Shown here piece by piece: positions 49,777-57,353 of a stretch of 64,000 nucleotides of DNA. Positions within the stretch are counted from its first letter, which is position 1; each line of letters starts with the position of its first letter. Source of the stretch: Paramicrobacterium humi (GTDB lineage Bacteria; Actinomycetota; Actinomycetes; Actinomycetales; Microbacteriaceae); assembly GCF_900105715.1 (NCBI RefSeq), contig NZ_FNRY01000001.1, positions 186,001 through 250,000 on the forward strand, given 5' to 3'. The notes beneath the pieces are model-generated. The model did no database searches, was not told the DNA's origin, and worked only from the letters and a program-made list of their open reading frames with translations. A program made the translations under genes and the position numbers.

Positions 49777-50439
49777 ATGCTCGACCTGAACCTTTCCCAC
49801 GCCTCAGCGGACGCCTCCCCCGCCAACCCGCTCGAGGTGCTGGCGTTCATCGTCACCGACGGAACGTACCTGTTCGGCCTCGTGCTCATTGCCGTCTTGC
49901 TCGTCGGCCTCGGCTACCCGGCGATCAGGGCGCTGCGCGGCGACTGGCGATCATGGGTGCTCGCGCCGCGGGTCATCACCCTTCCGATCACGTGGCTGTC
50001 GTCACGCCACACGTGGCCGTACATGCTGCTGTGCCCGGCCGTCGCGATCGTGTTCGCGCTCCCGACGATCTACTTCGAAGCCGCCGGCGACGAAGCGCTG
50101 CGCCAGCTGTGGTGGAGGCTCCCGCTGTTCTGGGGTCCGTGGCTTCTGACAGTCGTCTCCTTGGTGTGGTGGCCGCGATTCGCCACACCGCGCTGGAACC
50201 GCGAGTGGGAGAAGCGACGCGAGACCGATCCGATGGCCATCCCGTTCACCGACGAGGAGATCGAGTCGATCACACGGATGCCGCAGGGCAAACGCCGCCG
50301 ACGCCTCGAGCGCAACGTGAACGCGTGCATGCTCTACGCGCGCGGTGCGGAGAACGCGTGGGTTCCCCCGTGGCAGGACGTGAAGCTCGCCGACACCGAG
50401 GCACCCGACCACGACCTCGACGGCCGCGACGCGCGCTAG
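49777..50439 (+). CDS. Conserved membrane protein of unknown function
   Basis: About 220 residues. Three hydrophobic segments at about 22-45, 75-95 and 105-130 (VLAFIVTDGTYLFGLVLIAV; YMLLCPAVAIVFALPTIYF; LPLFWGPWLLTVVSLVWW), followed by a basic, charged cytoplasmic domain of about 80 residues (EWEKRRETDPMAIPFTDEEI; PQGKRRRRLERN). No family recognised. Start ATG 49777 rests on the leaderless promoter. Its last 16 bases lie inside the left copy of the 177-bp direct repeat, so the repeat boundary falls in this gene's end. Confidence 0.7.
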   Translation: MLDLNLSHASADASPANPLEVLAFIVTDGTYLFGLVLIAVLLVGLGYPAIRALRGDWRSWVLAPRVITLPITWLSSRHTWPYMLLCPAVAIVFALPTIYFEAAGDEALRQLWWRLPLFWGPWLLTVVSLVWWPRFATPRWNREWEKRRETDPMAIPFTDEEIESITRMPQGKRRRRLERNVNACMLYARGAENAWVPPWQDVKLADTEAPDHDLDGRDAR

Positions 50440-50600
50440 GCGCTCGTCGCTCACAGCGCCGCGTGGGGTCCCGCTTTCCACAGAAGGCGTCGACCGACCG
50501 CGGTGCACCTCATCGATGCGCTGTACTCGAACGCATGGATGAGGCGACGCTCACGCGACCGAGGACGGCCTCGACGATTTCATATCGCCTAACTTATGCT
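50424..50600. repeat. 177-bp direct repeat, left copy
   Basis: Imperfect direct repeat of 51736-51911, matching at about nine of ten positions by eye. It runs from the last codons of the membrane protein to the -10 element of the HTH-nucleotidyltransferase gene. Long identical stretches include the 30 bases around 50535-50565. Confidence 0.85.
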
Positions 50601-50618
50601 AGGTCTTATGAAATCGTC
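50573..50618. promoter_or_regulatory. Large inverted repeat over the start of the HTH-nucleotidyltransferase gene
   Basis: Perfect 12-bp arms GACGATTTCATA (50573-50584) and TATGAAATCGTC (50607-50618), with an inner CCTA/TAGG pair. The dyad spans the -10 TATGCT (50595-50600) and the ATG at 50608, ideal for autorepression by the encoded helix-turn-helix. The right copy of the 177-bp repeat keeps only the left arm (51884-51895). Confidence 0.7.
50595..50600 (+). promoter_or_regulatory. Leaderless-type -10 element
   Basis: TATGCT seven bases before the ATG at 50608, inside the large dyad. The corresponding bases in the right repeat copy read CCTGCT, so the promoter is lost there. Confidence 0.55.
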
Positions 50619-51192
50619 AGCTCCGCTTCTCGCACCGATTCTGCGCTCAGACACGCAGGGCCGAATGTTGGCTGCGCTCATGATGAGCCCTGACGTCGAA
50701 CTCTCTCTGACGGAGCTGGCGCAGAGGAGCAACGCCGCCGTGCCCACGATCCTTCGGGACGTCGATCGATTGGTCTCGGGCGGCTACCTCGAAGACCGGC
50801 GGATAGGAAGATCCCGCCTCATCCGAGCGAACACAGCTCACCCGCTATTCCACCCGCTTCGAGAGATCGTGCTCTATGGATACGGGCCTGAAGTCGTACT
50901 CGCGCAGCTTCTCGAAGATGTCGCCGACGTCCAAGACGCGTACATCTACGGATCGTGGGCGGCACGGGCCAACGGGGTTCCGGGCCACGACCCGCAGGAC
51001 ATCGACGTACTCGTCATCGGCCACGCTGACAATGGCGCGCTCTACGATCTGGCCAAACGCGCAACGGATGCCGTGGGCAAGGAAGTCAATGTGCGTCAAG
51101 TTTCCCAGGAGCGCTGGGAATCGGGTAACGACGGGTTCATGACGACCGTTCGTTCTCGGCCGCTCATCCGAGTACTGGAGCCGCCACAGTGA
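50608..51192 (+). CDS. HTH-fused MNT-type nucleotidyltransferase (putative antitoxin)
   Basis: 194 residues. Residues about 15-75 are a winged helix-turn-helix (DVELSLTELAQRSNAAVPTI, RDVDRLVSGGYLEDRRIGRS). Residues about 85-190 are a minimal nucleotidyltransferase domain with YIYGSWAAR and DIDVLVIG; the GS motif is separated from D-x-D by 14 residues, against ten in classical MntA. In MntA-HepT toxin-antitoxin pairs the nucleotidyltransferase AMPylates the HEPN toxin. The fused DNA-binding domain would allow direct autoregulation through the dyad over its start. ATG 50608 is used (leaderless); an ATG at 50596 precedes the -10. Stop overlaps the HEPN start. Confidence 0.8.
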   Translation: MKSSAPLLAPILRSDTQGRMLAALMMSPDVELSLTELAQRSNAAVPTILRDVDRLVSGGYLEDRRIGRSRLIRANTAHPLFHPLREIVLYGYGPEVVLAQLLEDVADVQDAYIYGSWAARANGVPGHDPQDIDVLVIGHADNGALYDLAKRATDAVGKEVNVRQVSQERWESGNDGFMTTVRSRPLIRVLEPPQ

Positions 51193-51659
51193 TCCGCCGA
51201 TGGGAACAGGGACGCTCCCAGATCGAGGGCCTCCTGCAGAGGCGGGAACTCGAGCGCGTTCACGCCGACAGTGACCTCGCGAGCGTCCACCTCGACCAGG
51301 CCCGAGACCACCTCGCCGGCGCCCATCTCGTTTCCGACCGCGATCCCGTCGGCAGCTTCCAGCTTGCGTATGACGCAGCGCGCAAGGCGCTTGCTGGAGT
51401 ACTCATCCACCAGGGGCTTCGGCCCACATCGAGAGGTGGACATCGAGCTGTTGAGGACGCACTGCGTGCACAGCTTGATCCTCCACTCGGGCGGCTCATT
51501 GATCGCTTCGGCTGGATGCGGTCGGTACGCAACGCGTCCGAGTACCCGAGTTTCGACGAACCGATCGCAGACCGCGTGGACGCCTCCACCGCGCGAAGTT
51601 ACGCCTCGGAGCTCATCGACCTGGCGGAACGCCTCATTCGAGAAATGCCGGTCTACTGA
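51189..51659 (+). CDS. HEPN domain protein (putative toxin of an MNT-HEPN pair)
   Basis: 156 residues, all helical. SDLASVHLDQARDHLAGAHL, FQLAYDAARKALAGVLI and FGWMRSVRNASEYPSF fit the HEPN fold (about residues 30-150). The canonical R-x4-6-H RNase motif of HepT toxins is not present: the expected site reads RNASEY, with Arg and Tyr but no His. Toxicity is therefore uncertain; it may be a regulatory or binding variant. GTG start overlaps the nucleotidyltransferase stop as GTGA (51189-51192). The pair is bracketed by 177-bp direct repeats, as expected for a mobile defence or addiction module. Confidence 0.75.
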   Translation: MIRRWEQGRSQIEGLLQRRELERVHADSDLASVHLDQARDHLAGAHLVSDRDPVGSFQLAYDAARKALAGVLIHQGLRPTSRGGHRAVEDALRAQLDPPLGRLIDRFGWMRSVRNASEYPSFDEPIADRVDASTARSYASELIDLAERLIREMPVY

Positions 51660-51735
51660 CAATTCTCGACAACCATGCCAGAGGGCAGCGTGACCTGCGT
51701 GCAGCTGCCGAGAACCCGAGTCATCTGCGCCTGCT

Positions 51736-51911
51736 CCGCGACGCGCGCTAGGCACTCGTCGCTCACAGCGCCGCGCGGGTTCCCGCTTTCCACAGAAGGC
51801 GTCGACCTACCGCTGGCGCGTCATCGATGCGCTGTACTCGAACGCATGGATGAGGCGACGCTCACGCGACCGAGGACGGTCTCGACGATTTCATATAGCC
51901 TCACTCCTGCT
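51736..51911. repeat. 177-bp direct repeat, right copy
   Basis: Counterpart of 50424-50600, one base shorter. It fills most of the gene-free stretch 51660-51931 between the HEPN gene and the convergent HNH gene. No intact gene is seen in it. Confidence 0.85.
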
Positions 51912-51931
51912 CGGCGGATCGAAAGCGTGCG

Positions 51932-53233
51932 CTACGCGGCCCGCCAGCGGAGCCGGCTGTCGCTGCTGGTGGTCTTGCACACCATCGGCGTGCCCTTCTT
52001 GGTGACTCCTGTCGCTCCGGCCGTCGAGCAGAACGAGCCAGGGTGGACGACCGACGGGTTCGCGGGAGGAGCAGGCTTCGGCGCGGGTGGTGCGGGCTTG
52101 GGCGCGGGAGGCGCAGGCTTGGGAGCGGGAGGCGCAGGCTTGGGAGCGGGCGGCGCAGGCTTGGGCGCGGGCGGTGCGGGCTTGGGCGCAACCGGAGCGA
52201 ACGGTGAGGTGAAAGACCGTTGATCCTGGCAATTGGACAGGACCGAAGCGATCTGCGTCTTCTCAGCGGCTGTCACCCAGAGCTTGTAGGTCGCCTTGAC
52301 GGAGACCTGCCGCGCGACATATTCGCAGCGGAACGACTTGTTCGGCGGCAACCACGACGCGGCATCGCTCGCGCCTTTCTGGGCGTTTGTCGGTCCGTCC
52401 ACCGCCATGAGGTTCATCGGATCGTTCGCCAACGCCACGCGCTGGTCCTGCGACAGCTGCTGCGCACCCTTCTGCCAGGCATCCATGAGAGCGACGACGT
52501 GGTCGATCTGGACGGCTCGCGAGGTGTCGACTCCGCGCGTGAAGTCGATCGTCTTCCCGGTGTACGGATCGCTGAGCATACCGGTGATCACCTTGCACGG
52601 ACCGGAGAGGGTCGATGCCGAAAGGTCGCGGGCGAGGATGTCGTTTCTCGTGTCGCAGCCGTTGCGGTCGACGTCGAGCCACGCCGTGCCGAACTTGCCG
52701 GCTCTGTCGTAGCCGGTCTTCGGTGCACGCCCCTTGACAGCGAGGGTGTCGAGAAGAGCGAGAGCGTTGACGTCTGTCGCAGCAGCGTCGGCGACCGGAA
52801 CACTCGGAGCGGCCGTCGGAGAGACCACAGTCTCAGGGTCGAGCGGCGTCTCGTCGTCGACCGGCTCAACCGTCGGGGTCGGCGTCGACGACGCGGCTTC
52901 GCTGCTCGTCGCGGTGACGGTCGGCGTTGGTGCGGCGACGGGATCGCTGTCGGGGTTCTCGGCCCCGTATACGCCGCCGCCGATCAGCGTGACGACGAGG
53001 GCCGCTGCGGTCACGCCGGCGGCGACCGGCCGGCTCGGCACAGCCGCCCACGTGCGGCGCCCCGTGGCGAGCGCGTACGTGCCGGTGATCAGCGCGATCA
53101 GGCCGACGATGACGAGGAAGCCTCCCACTCCGGCGCTGAGTCCCAACAGGGCGACGATCGCGAGGATGCCGCCGACGATCCAGCTCTTCAGGGAATTGCG
53201 GGGCCGGGGTTTCGGGTGGTTCGGTTGTGTCAC
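51932..53233 (-). CDS. Secreted/membrane HNH nuclease (DUF1524/GmrSD-like) with APKPAPP repeats
   Basis: 433 residues. Three hydrophobic segments in residues about 14-125 (SWIVGGILAIVALLGLSAGV; FLVIVGLIALITGTYA; VTAAALVVTLIGGGVYGA) anchor it. After a Thr/Pro/Ser-rich spacer comes an HNH nuclease domain at about 165-325 (DRNGCDTRNDILARDL, VQIDHVVALMDAW, WLPPNKSFRCEYVAR). A tail of six seven-residue APKPAPP repeats follows, then a C-terminal two-Cys module (SFCSTAGATGVTKKGTPMVC). Same nuclease type as 16242-18041 but without CWB2 or excalibur. GTG start with AAGGAG six bases upstream. Stop lies 20 bases from the 177-bp repeat. Confidence 0.8.
   Translation of the reverse strand: MTQPNHPKPRPRNSLKSWIVGGILAIVALLGLSAGVGGFLVIVGLIALITGTYALATGRRTWAAVPSRPVAAGVTAAALVVTLIGGGVYGAENPDSDPVAAPTPTVTATSSEAASSTPTPTVEPVDDETPLDPETVVSPTAAPSVPVADAAATDVNALALLDTLAVKGRAPKTGYDRAGKFGTAWLDVDRNGCDTRNDILARDLSASTLSGPCKVITGMLSDPYTGKTIDFTRGVDTSRAVQIDHVVALMDAWQKGAQQLSQDQRVALANDPMNLMAVDGPTNAQKGASDAASWLPPNKSFRCEYVARQVSVKATYKLWVTAAEKTQIASVLSNCQDQRSFTSPFAPVAPKPAPPAPKPAPPAPKPAPPAPKPAPPAPKPAPPAPKPAPPANPSVVHPGSFCSTAGATGVTKKGTPMVCKTTSSDSRLRWRAA
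52062..52187. repeat. Six tandem 21-bp units
   Basis: Coding tandem repeat inside the HNH gene giving APKPAPP heptads on the minus strand. Units differ by one to three bases. Copy number is likely to vary between strains by slippage. Confidence 0.85.
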
Positions 53234-53335
53234 AGGAGGCTCCTTCCCGCCGTACCGTATCGCGCTGCTCGATACGGCCAGGGACGAAGTGCCCTCCTTT
53301 GGGGTAGCTGTGAGTCTCTTCCTTCCGCGGGCCGC

Positions 53336-54475
53336 TCAGTCTTGGAAGTAGGAGGCCGCCTCGCGCGCCTCGAAGACGGTGTCGTCGAGGTTGTCGCCGA
53401 CGGAGTTCACGTGGCCGATCTTGCGGCCGGGGCGCGGCTCCTTGCCGTAGTAGTGCACCTTCACGGTGGGGTGCTTGTCGAGTGCGGCGGGATAGCGGTC
53501 GGGAACGGTGCCGTGCTCGGGGCCGCCGAGGATGTTGATCATGACTGTGCAGTTGTCGCGCAGTCCCGTCGCGCCGAGCGGAAGGTCGAGAACGGCTCGC
53601 AAGTGCTGCTCGAACTGGCTCGTTGTGGACCCGTCCTGCGACCAGTGGCCCGAGTTGTGCGGGCGCATCGCGAGCTCGTTGATGAGCAGACGGTCATCGT
53701 TCGTCTCGAACAGCTCGACCGCGAACGCCCCCGTCACGCCGAGCCCCTCGGCGACGTCGACGGCGATCTGCGCCGCGACCTCGGCGACACGCCCCGCGGA
53801 CTGCGGCGCGGGAGCGAAGACCTCGGCGCACACGCCGTCCTTCTGCACTGTCTCGACGACGGGCCACACGGCGAGCGCTCCCGAGGGGCGGCGGGCAGCC
53901 ATCTGCGCGAGCTCGCGACGGAAGCCCACGAGCTCCTCGACGAGAAGCGCACCGCCACGACCGTCTTCGTCGAGCGTGCCGAACCAGTCGGCGGCCTCGT
54001 GGGCGGCCGAGACGACGCGCACTCCCTTGCCGTCGTAGCCGCCGCGCGGCGTCTTCACGACAGCGCGGCCCTTGTGCGCGTCGAGGAAGTCCTGCAGCTC
54101 CCCCTCGTTCTCCACCGCCGCCCAATCGGGAACCGGAAGGCCGAGCTCGGTGAGCTTCTGTCGCATGAGCAGCTTGTCCTGCGCGTACTGCAGGGCATCG
54201 GGTCCGGGGTGCACGGCGATGCCGGCATCCACAAGCGCGTGGAGCACCGACTGCGGCACGTGCTCGTGGTCGAACGTGACGACGTCGACGCCCTTCGCGA
54301 ACGCCATGACGGTGTCGAGGTCGCGGTAGTCGCCGACCTGGGTCGCGGCGAGGGATGCCGCCATGCCCTCCTGCTCGGCGAGCACCCGGATCTCGAGTCC
54401 GAGGTTGATGGCGGGCGGAATCATCATGCGGGCCAGCTGGCCGCCTCCGATAACACCGACTACGGGCATGCGCAA
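53336..54475 (-). CDS. purK: N5-carboxyaminoimidazole ribonucleotide synthase
   Basis: 379 residues, ATP-grasp enzyme. VGVIGGGQLARMMIPPAINL, VVTFDHEHVP, VVKTPRGGYDGKGVRV and LINELAMRPHNSGHWSQDGS are PurK motifs. It carboxylates AIR with ATP and bicarbonate, upstream of PurE. AGGAG about six to nine bases before the ATG. It is separated from purE by 8.7 kb of apparently inserted genes. Confidence 0.95.
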   Translation of the reverse strand: MRMPVVGVIGGGQLARMMIPPAINLGLEIRVLAEQEGMAASLAATQVGDYRDLDTVMAFAKGVDVVTFDHEHVPQSVLHALVDAGIAVHPGPDALQYAQDKLLMRQKLTELGLPVPDWAAVENEGELQDFLDAHKGRAVVKTPRGGYDGKGVRVVSAAHEAADWFGTLDEDGRGGALLVEELVGFRRELAQMAARRPSGALAVWPVVETVQKDGVCAEVFAPAPQSAGRVAEVAAQIAVDVAEGLGVTGAFAVELFETNDDRLLINELAMRPHNSGHWSQDGSTTSQFEQHLRAVLDLPLGATGLRDNCTVMINILGGPEHGTVPDRYPAALDKHPTVKVHYYGKEPRPGRKIGHVNSVGDNLDDTVFEAREAASYFQD

Positions 54476-54570
54476 AGCTCCTGTCGTCTCGGCGAGATTC
54501 CCAGTCTGCCGGGAACCGTGTTCGCTAAACTGCGAACTCCTCTATCTTCTCGCATGGACAGGATCGCCGC

Positions 54571-55098
54571 ATGACGCCGTCTCGCGCCGCCGGGCTTCGC
54601 GCCCTGCTGGTGCAGCTCGTTCGGTTCGGCCTCGTCGGCGCTGCCGGCTTCGCCGTGGACATCGTCGTGTTCAACGCGCTCCGCCTGACCGTGCTCTCCC
54701 CCGAGGTCATCGCCGCCGGTCCGCTCCTTGCGAAGACCGTGTCCACGAGCCTCGCGATCCTCACCAACTGGGTGGGCAACCGCTTCTGGACGTTCTCGCG
54801 GCAGCGTCAGGCGAACACCGTCCGCGAAGGCGCCGAGTTCTTCGCCGTGAGCGTCGCGGGAATGGGCATCGGACTCGCCTGCCTGTGGGTCTCGCACTAT
54901 GTGCTCGGCTACACGAGCGTGCTCGCCGACAACATCGCGTCGAACGTCATCGGCCTCGCCCTCGGGGCGGCGTTCCGGTTCAGCCTCTACCGACTGTGGG
55001 TGTTCGCCCCGAGCAGGGCGGCCGGCTGGCGGCATCCGGAACCCGACGGAATTCAGAGCATGGAGGTCTCGTCGCGCGAGGCCGAGCCGGCCGCGTAG
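54571..55098 (+). CDS. GtrA family membrane protein
   Basis: 175 residues with four hydrophobic helices: LVRFGLVGAAGFAVDIVVFN, LAKTVSTSLAILTNWVGNRFW, FFAVSVAGMGIGLACLWVSH and ASNVIGLALGAAFRFSLYR. The WVGNRFWTFS segment is the GtrA signature. GtrA proteins help move polyprenyl-linked sugars or take part in wall polysaccharide synthesis. AGGA lies eight bases before the ATG. The last 46 bases overlap the convergent PH-domain gene. The purK-gtrA neighbourhood is common in relatives. Confidence 0.9.
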   Translation: MTPSRAAGLRALLVQLVRFGLVGAAGFAVDIVVFNALRLTVLSPEVIAAGPLLAKTVSTSLAILTNWVGNRFWTFSRQRQANTVREGAEFFAVSVAGMGIGLACLWVSHYVLGYTSVLADNIASNVIGLALGAAFRFSLYRLWVFAPSRAAGWRHPEPDGIQSMEVSSREAEPAA

Positions 55099-55586
55099 GC
55101 GCCGTAGCCGATCTGGCCCTGCGCGCGTTCGATGAGATCGTGCAGAACGGCCTGCACCTGGTTCGCGCCCGGGATGTCCTTGAGCAGGATGGGCTTGTCG
55201 ACGCCCGAGGTGATGACGATGTCGCCCGAGCGGAACAGCGCCTGCAGCGGGCCGCGCTTGACGGTCACGGTGTAGCCGCGGGAGTGCAGCACCTCCTGGC
55301 GGGTGCGCACGAAGAAGCCCTGCCGCACGATCACTCGCCGTGTCGTGAGGGTGTACCGGTGGTTGAGCCACATGAGGTACGGCAGCAGCACGAGGAGCAC
55401 GATGACGGCGACCCCGCCGACGAGCACGAGCGTGCTGATCCACTGCTCGCGGAACGTGCCGTAGAGGTACGAGACGGCGCCGACGGATGCCAGAAGCACG
55501 ACGACCGGCAGAATCAGCACGCGCCCGTGACGGCGCAAGCGCGCGACGACGCGCTCGGCGATCGGCTCGCCCGTGGTGTTCTGCAT
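55053..55586 (-). CDS. Membrane-anchored bacterial PH-domain protein
   Basis: About 177 residues from ATG 55586. Two hydrophobic helices (VLILPVVVLLASVGAVSYLY; TLVLVGGVAVIVLLVLLPYL) precede a bacterial PH domain (RYTLTTRRVIVRQGFFVRTR, DIVITSGVDKPILLKDIPGA). Domain of unknown function; the arrangement is the usual DUF304/bPH2 type found near purK/gtrA/birA in actinobacteria. An ATG six codons upstream at 55604 is the alternative start. Confidence 0.85.
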   Translation of the reverse strand: MQNTTGEPIAERVVARLRRHGRVLILPVVVLLASVGAVSYLYGTFREQWISTLVLVGGVAVIVLLVLLPYLMWLNHRYTLTTRRVIVRQGFFVRTRQEVLHSRGYTVTVKRGPLQALFRSGDIVITSGVDKPILLKDIPGANQVQAVLHDLIERAQGQIGYGAYAAGSASRDETSML

Positions 55587-55670
55587 GGCACTATTGTGCC
55601 GCACGTCGCCGAGAGCAGCGTGTCAGCGCGCCGCCCGCCGCGCACGCGCTGCCGCCACGAGATCCTTTAC

Positions 55671-56102
55671 CTAGCGCGGCTCGAACGGCCTCGACTTTGA
55701 CCGTATCGCCGCTTCGATCGCTTCCTGCTGAGAAGCAAAAACACTGCGATCGCTTTCATCTGCGGAATCAGCGGGATAGACGACGAACAGGGTGCCGTCA
55801 AGCTTCTGCGACTTCCACAGTTTCGAATGAGGACTGCCGTGGGGTTTAGCCCGCTCGGGGCCGAACTTGTGGACGAGAGCTCTCACGCCCTTGAGGTTCT
55901 TCGCTCCGTCGACGCGTTCAACAAGCACAACGTCCGCGGAATCCGTCTCATCAGAGGTCTCCGAGCCCGTCTGCGTCCCGCTCGACGCGACACGGGGCAC
56001 GCGGCTGCGAACCTCAGCAGCCTCCTCCAGCCGGCCCGAGCTTTCCAGCAGCTTTGCCTGCAAAGCGAGTGCGCGCGCGACGACGGCTGTTTCATCAATC
56101 AC
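55671..56102 (-). CDS. Hypothetical soluble protein
   Basis: 143 residues, no signal or membrane segment. N-terminal helices resembling a single TPR-like hairpin (VVARALALQAKLLESSGRLE), an acidic Ser/Thr spacer, and a compact C-terminal alpha/beta region (FGPERAKPHGSPHSKLWKSQ; GTLFVVYPADS; SVFASQQEAIEAAIR). No family recognised. Coupled to the small membrane protein upstream by ATGA (56099-56102), so the two probably work together. Confidence 0.6.
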   Translation of the reverse strand: MIDETAVVARALALQAKLLESSGRLEEAAEVRSRVPRVASSGTQTGSETSDETDSADVVLVERVDGAKNLKGVRALVHKFGPERAKPHGSPHSKLWKSQKLDGTLFVVYPADSADESDRSVFASQQEAIEAAIRSKSRPFEPR

Positions 56103-56446
56103 GAGCCACCTCCCGGCTTCGTTGATCTAGGCCTAGTGTAGGCATCGAGTGCAGAGATGGCGAGCGCCTTGTCCTCGTCGTTGTTGTACTCGCTCGAGGT
56201 CAGTTGTTCAAGAACATCGAGCCCGCGGTCCACGAGCCCTGGATTTCCCCCATAGACGAGGTTGATCGCTGTGAGGTACCGGTGGTAGTTCTCCGTTCGC
56301 CTGGCGTCGCTCGACACGGTCCTGACCTGCCTGCTCAGGAAGTACCAGGACGCGGCAGAAACGGCAGCCGCGATGAGCGCGGCCACGAACGCCCCGTCCC
56401 ACGGCACGCCGAACAGCGTGACATCGGCGGCGTCGAAAGCTCTCAC
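56099..56446 (-). CDS. Hypothetical small membrane protein
   Basis: 115 residues with one transmembrane helix near 15-40 (GAFVAALIAAAVSAASWYFL) and a cytoplasmic region of helices (TENYHRYLTAINLVYGGNPG; LDVLEQLTSSEYNNDEDKAL). No family recognised. GTG start with leaderless-type promoter (56454-56459). Stop overlaps the next gene. Confidence 0.6.
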   Translation of the reverse strand: MRAFDAADVTLFGVPWDGAFVAALIAAAVSAASWYFLSRQVRTVSSDARRTENYHRYLTAINLVYGGNPGLVDRGLDVLEQLTSSEYNNDEDKALAISALDAYTRPRSTKPGGGS

Positions 56447-56453
56447 GAGGCCG

Positions 56454-56459
56454 AGATTA
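56454..56459 (-). promoter_or_regulatory. Leaderless-type -10 element
   Basis: TAATCT on the minus strand seven bases before the GTG at 56446. Confidence 0.5.
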
Positions 56460-56536
56460 CCGCGACAGCCGTCAGGGGGCCGCGAGTTATCCCCAGCACT
56501 TCAGCCGCGGACCGCGTCGCGAGACAGGTGCTTGCC

Positions 56537-57340
56537 TCAGGCCAGGCGAACGTGCGTCACGTCGCCGGCCGAGATGCTCGTGAGCTGCGCCCGGCCGTCG
56601 GCCTGCACGTTCAAGCGGCCGTCGGCGTCGATGCCGCGAGCCACGCCCTCGAGGACCGTGTCGCCTGGAAGCTGCACCCGCACCCGGCGGCCGAGCGTGT
56701 CGCACGCCGCGCTCACGTCGGCGAGGATGCCGCTCGACCGCGCGTCGCCCCCGGCGTGCGTGAACCGCTCGTACAGCCCCCGCAGCTCGCGGAGGTAGCG
56801 CGCGAGCACCTCGTCGACGCTGTACGTGCGGCGGCACTCGATCGCGAGCGAGGTCGCCGTCTCGACCGGCAGCTGCTCGCGCGTCATGCCCGTGTTGAGG
56901 CCCGCCCCCACGACGACAGAGAGGTCGGTCACGAGCTCGCTCAGCACCCCGCACACCTTGAGCCCGTGCACGAGCACGTCGTTCGGCCACTTGAGAGCCG
57001 CGTCAGCGGCGCGCATTCCCGCGTCGGCGAGCAGCCACCTGACGGTTCGCGTCATCGCGAGGCCGCCGATGAGCGGAATCCAGCCGAGCCGGTCGATCGG
57101 CACCCCCGGGCGCAGCAGAACCGAGATCGCGAGGGCCGAGCCGGGCGGCGCCGTCCACGGCCGGCCGAGGCGGCCTCGCCCTGCGGTCTGCGCATCCGTG
57201 ACGATGACAGAGAAGTCGGGCCAGGCGTCCGGATCCGCGACGGCAGCGGCGACGAGCTCCGCGTTCGTCGACGGCGAGCTCTCGCGCCAGTCCACGCGAG
57301 GCGCGACGCGGCCGCTCTCGTCAAGCAGAGGTGTGCTCAT
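56537..57340 (-). CDS. birA: Biotin-[acetyl-CoA-carboxylase] ligase
   Basis: 267 residues. Class I-like (no N-terminal DNA-binding domain): DWRESSPSTNAELVAAAV, TAGRGRLGRPWTAPPGSALA, LKWPNDVLVHGLKVCGVL and GAGLNTGMTREQLP are the ligase motifs, followed by the C-terminal SH3-like domain. It loads biotin on acyl-CoA carboxylase alpha subunits. Divergently placed from the carboxylase beta gene, a natural partner. ATG with a leaderless-type -10. Confidence 0.93.
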   Translation of the reverse strand: MSTPLLDESGRVAPRVDWRESSPSTNAELVAAAVADPDAWPDFSVIVTDAQTAGRGRLGRPWTAPPGSALAISVLLRPGVPIDRLGWIPLIGGLAMTRTVRWLLADAGMRAADAALKWPNDVLVHGLKVCGVLSELVTDLSVVVGAGLNTGMTREQLPVETATSLAIECRRTYSVDEVLARYLRELRGLYERFTHAGGDARSSGILADVSAACDTLGRRVRVQLPGDTVLEGVARGIDADGRLNVQADGRAQLTSISAGDVTHVRLA

Positions 57341-57346
57341 TGCTCA

Positions 57347-57352
57347 AGACTA
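57347..57352 (-). promoter_or_regulatory. Leaderless-type -10 element for birA
   Basis: TAGTCT on the minus strand six bases before the ATG at 57340, abutting the large dyad at 57354-57396. Confidence 0.5.
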
Positions 57353-57353
57353 G

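Noticed and set aside
48468-49889. 473-codon frame antisense to the ferredoxin reductase
   Set aside because: No domain; composition artefact of the reductase gene.
50563-50607. Short peptide frame conserved in both 177-bp repeats (starting MDEATLT)
   Set aside because: It runs across the promoter and operator, has no ribosome site and continues differently after the repeat; conservation is explained by the repeat itself.
52062-52187. Tandem 21-bp repeats as a CRISPR array
   Set aside because: Units are directly adjacent with no spacers and encode an in-frame APKPAPP heptad.
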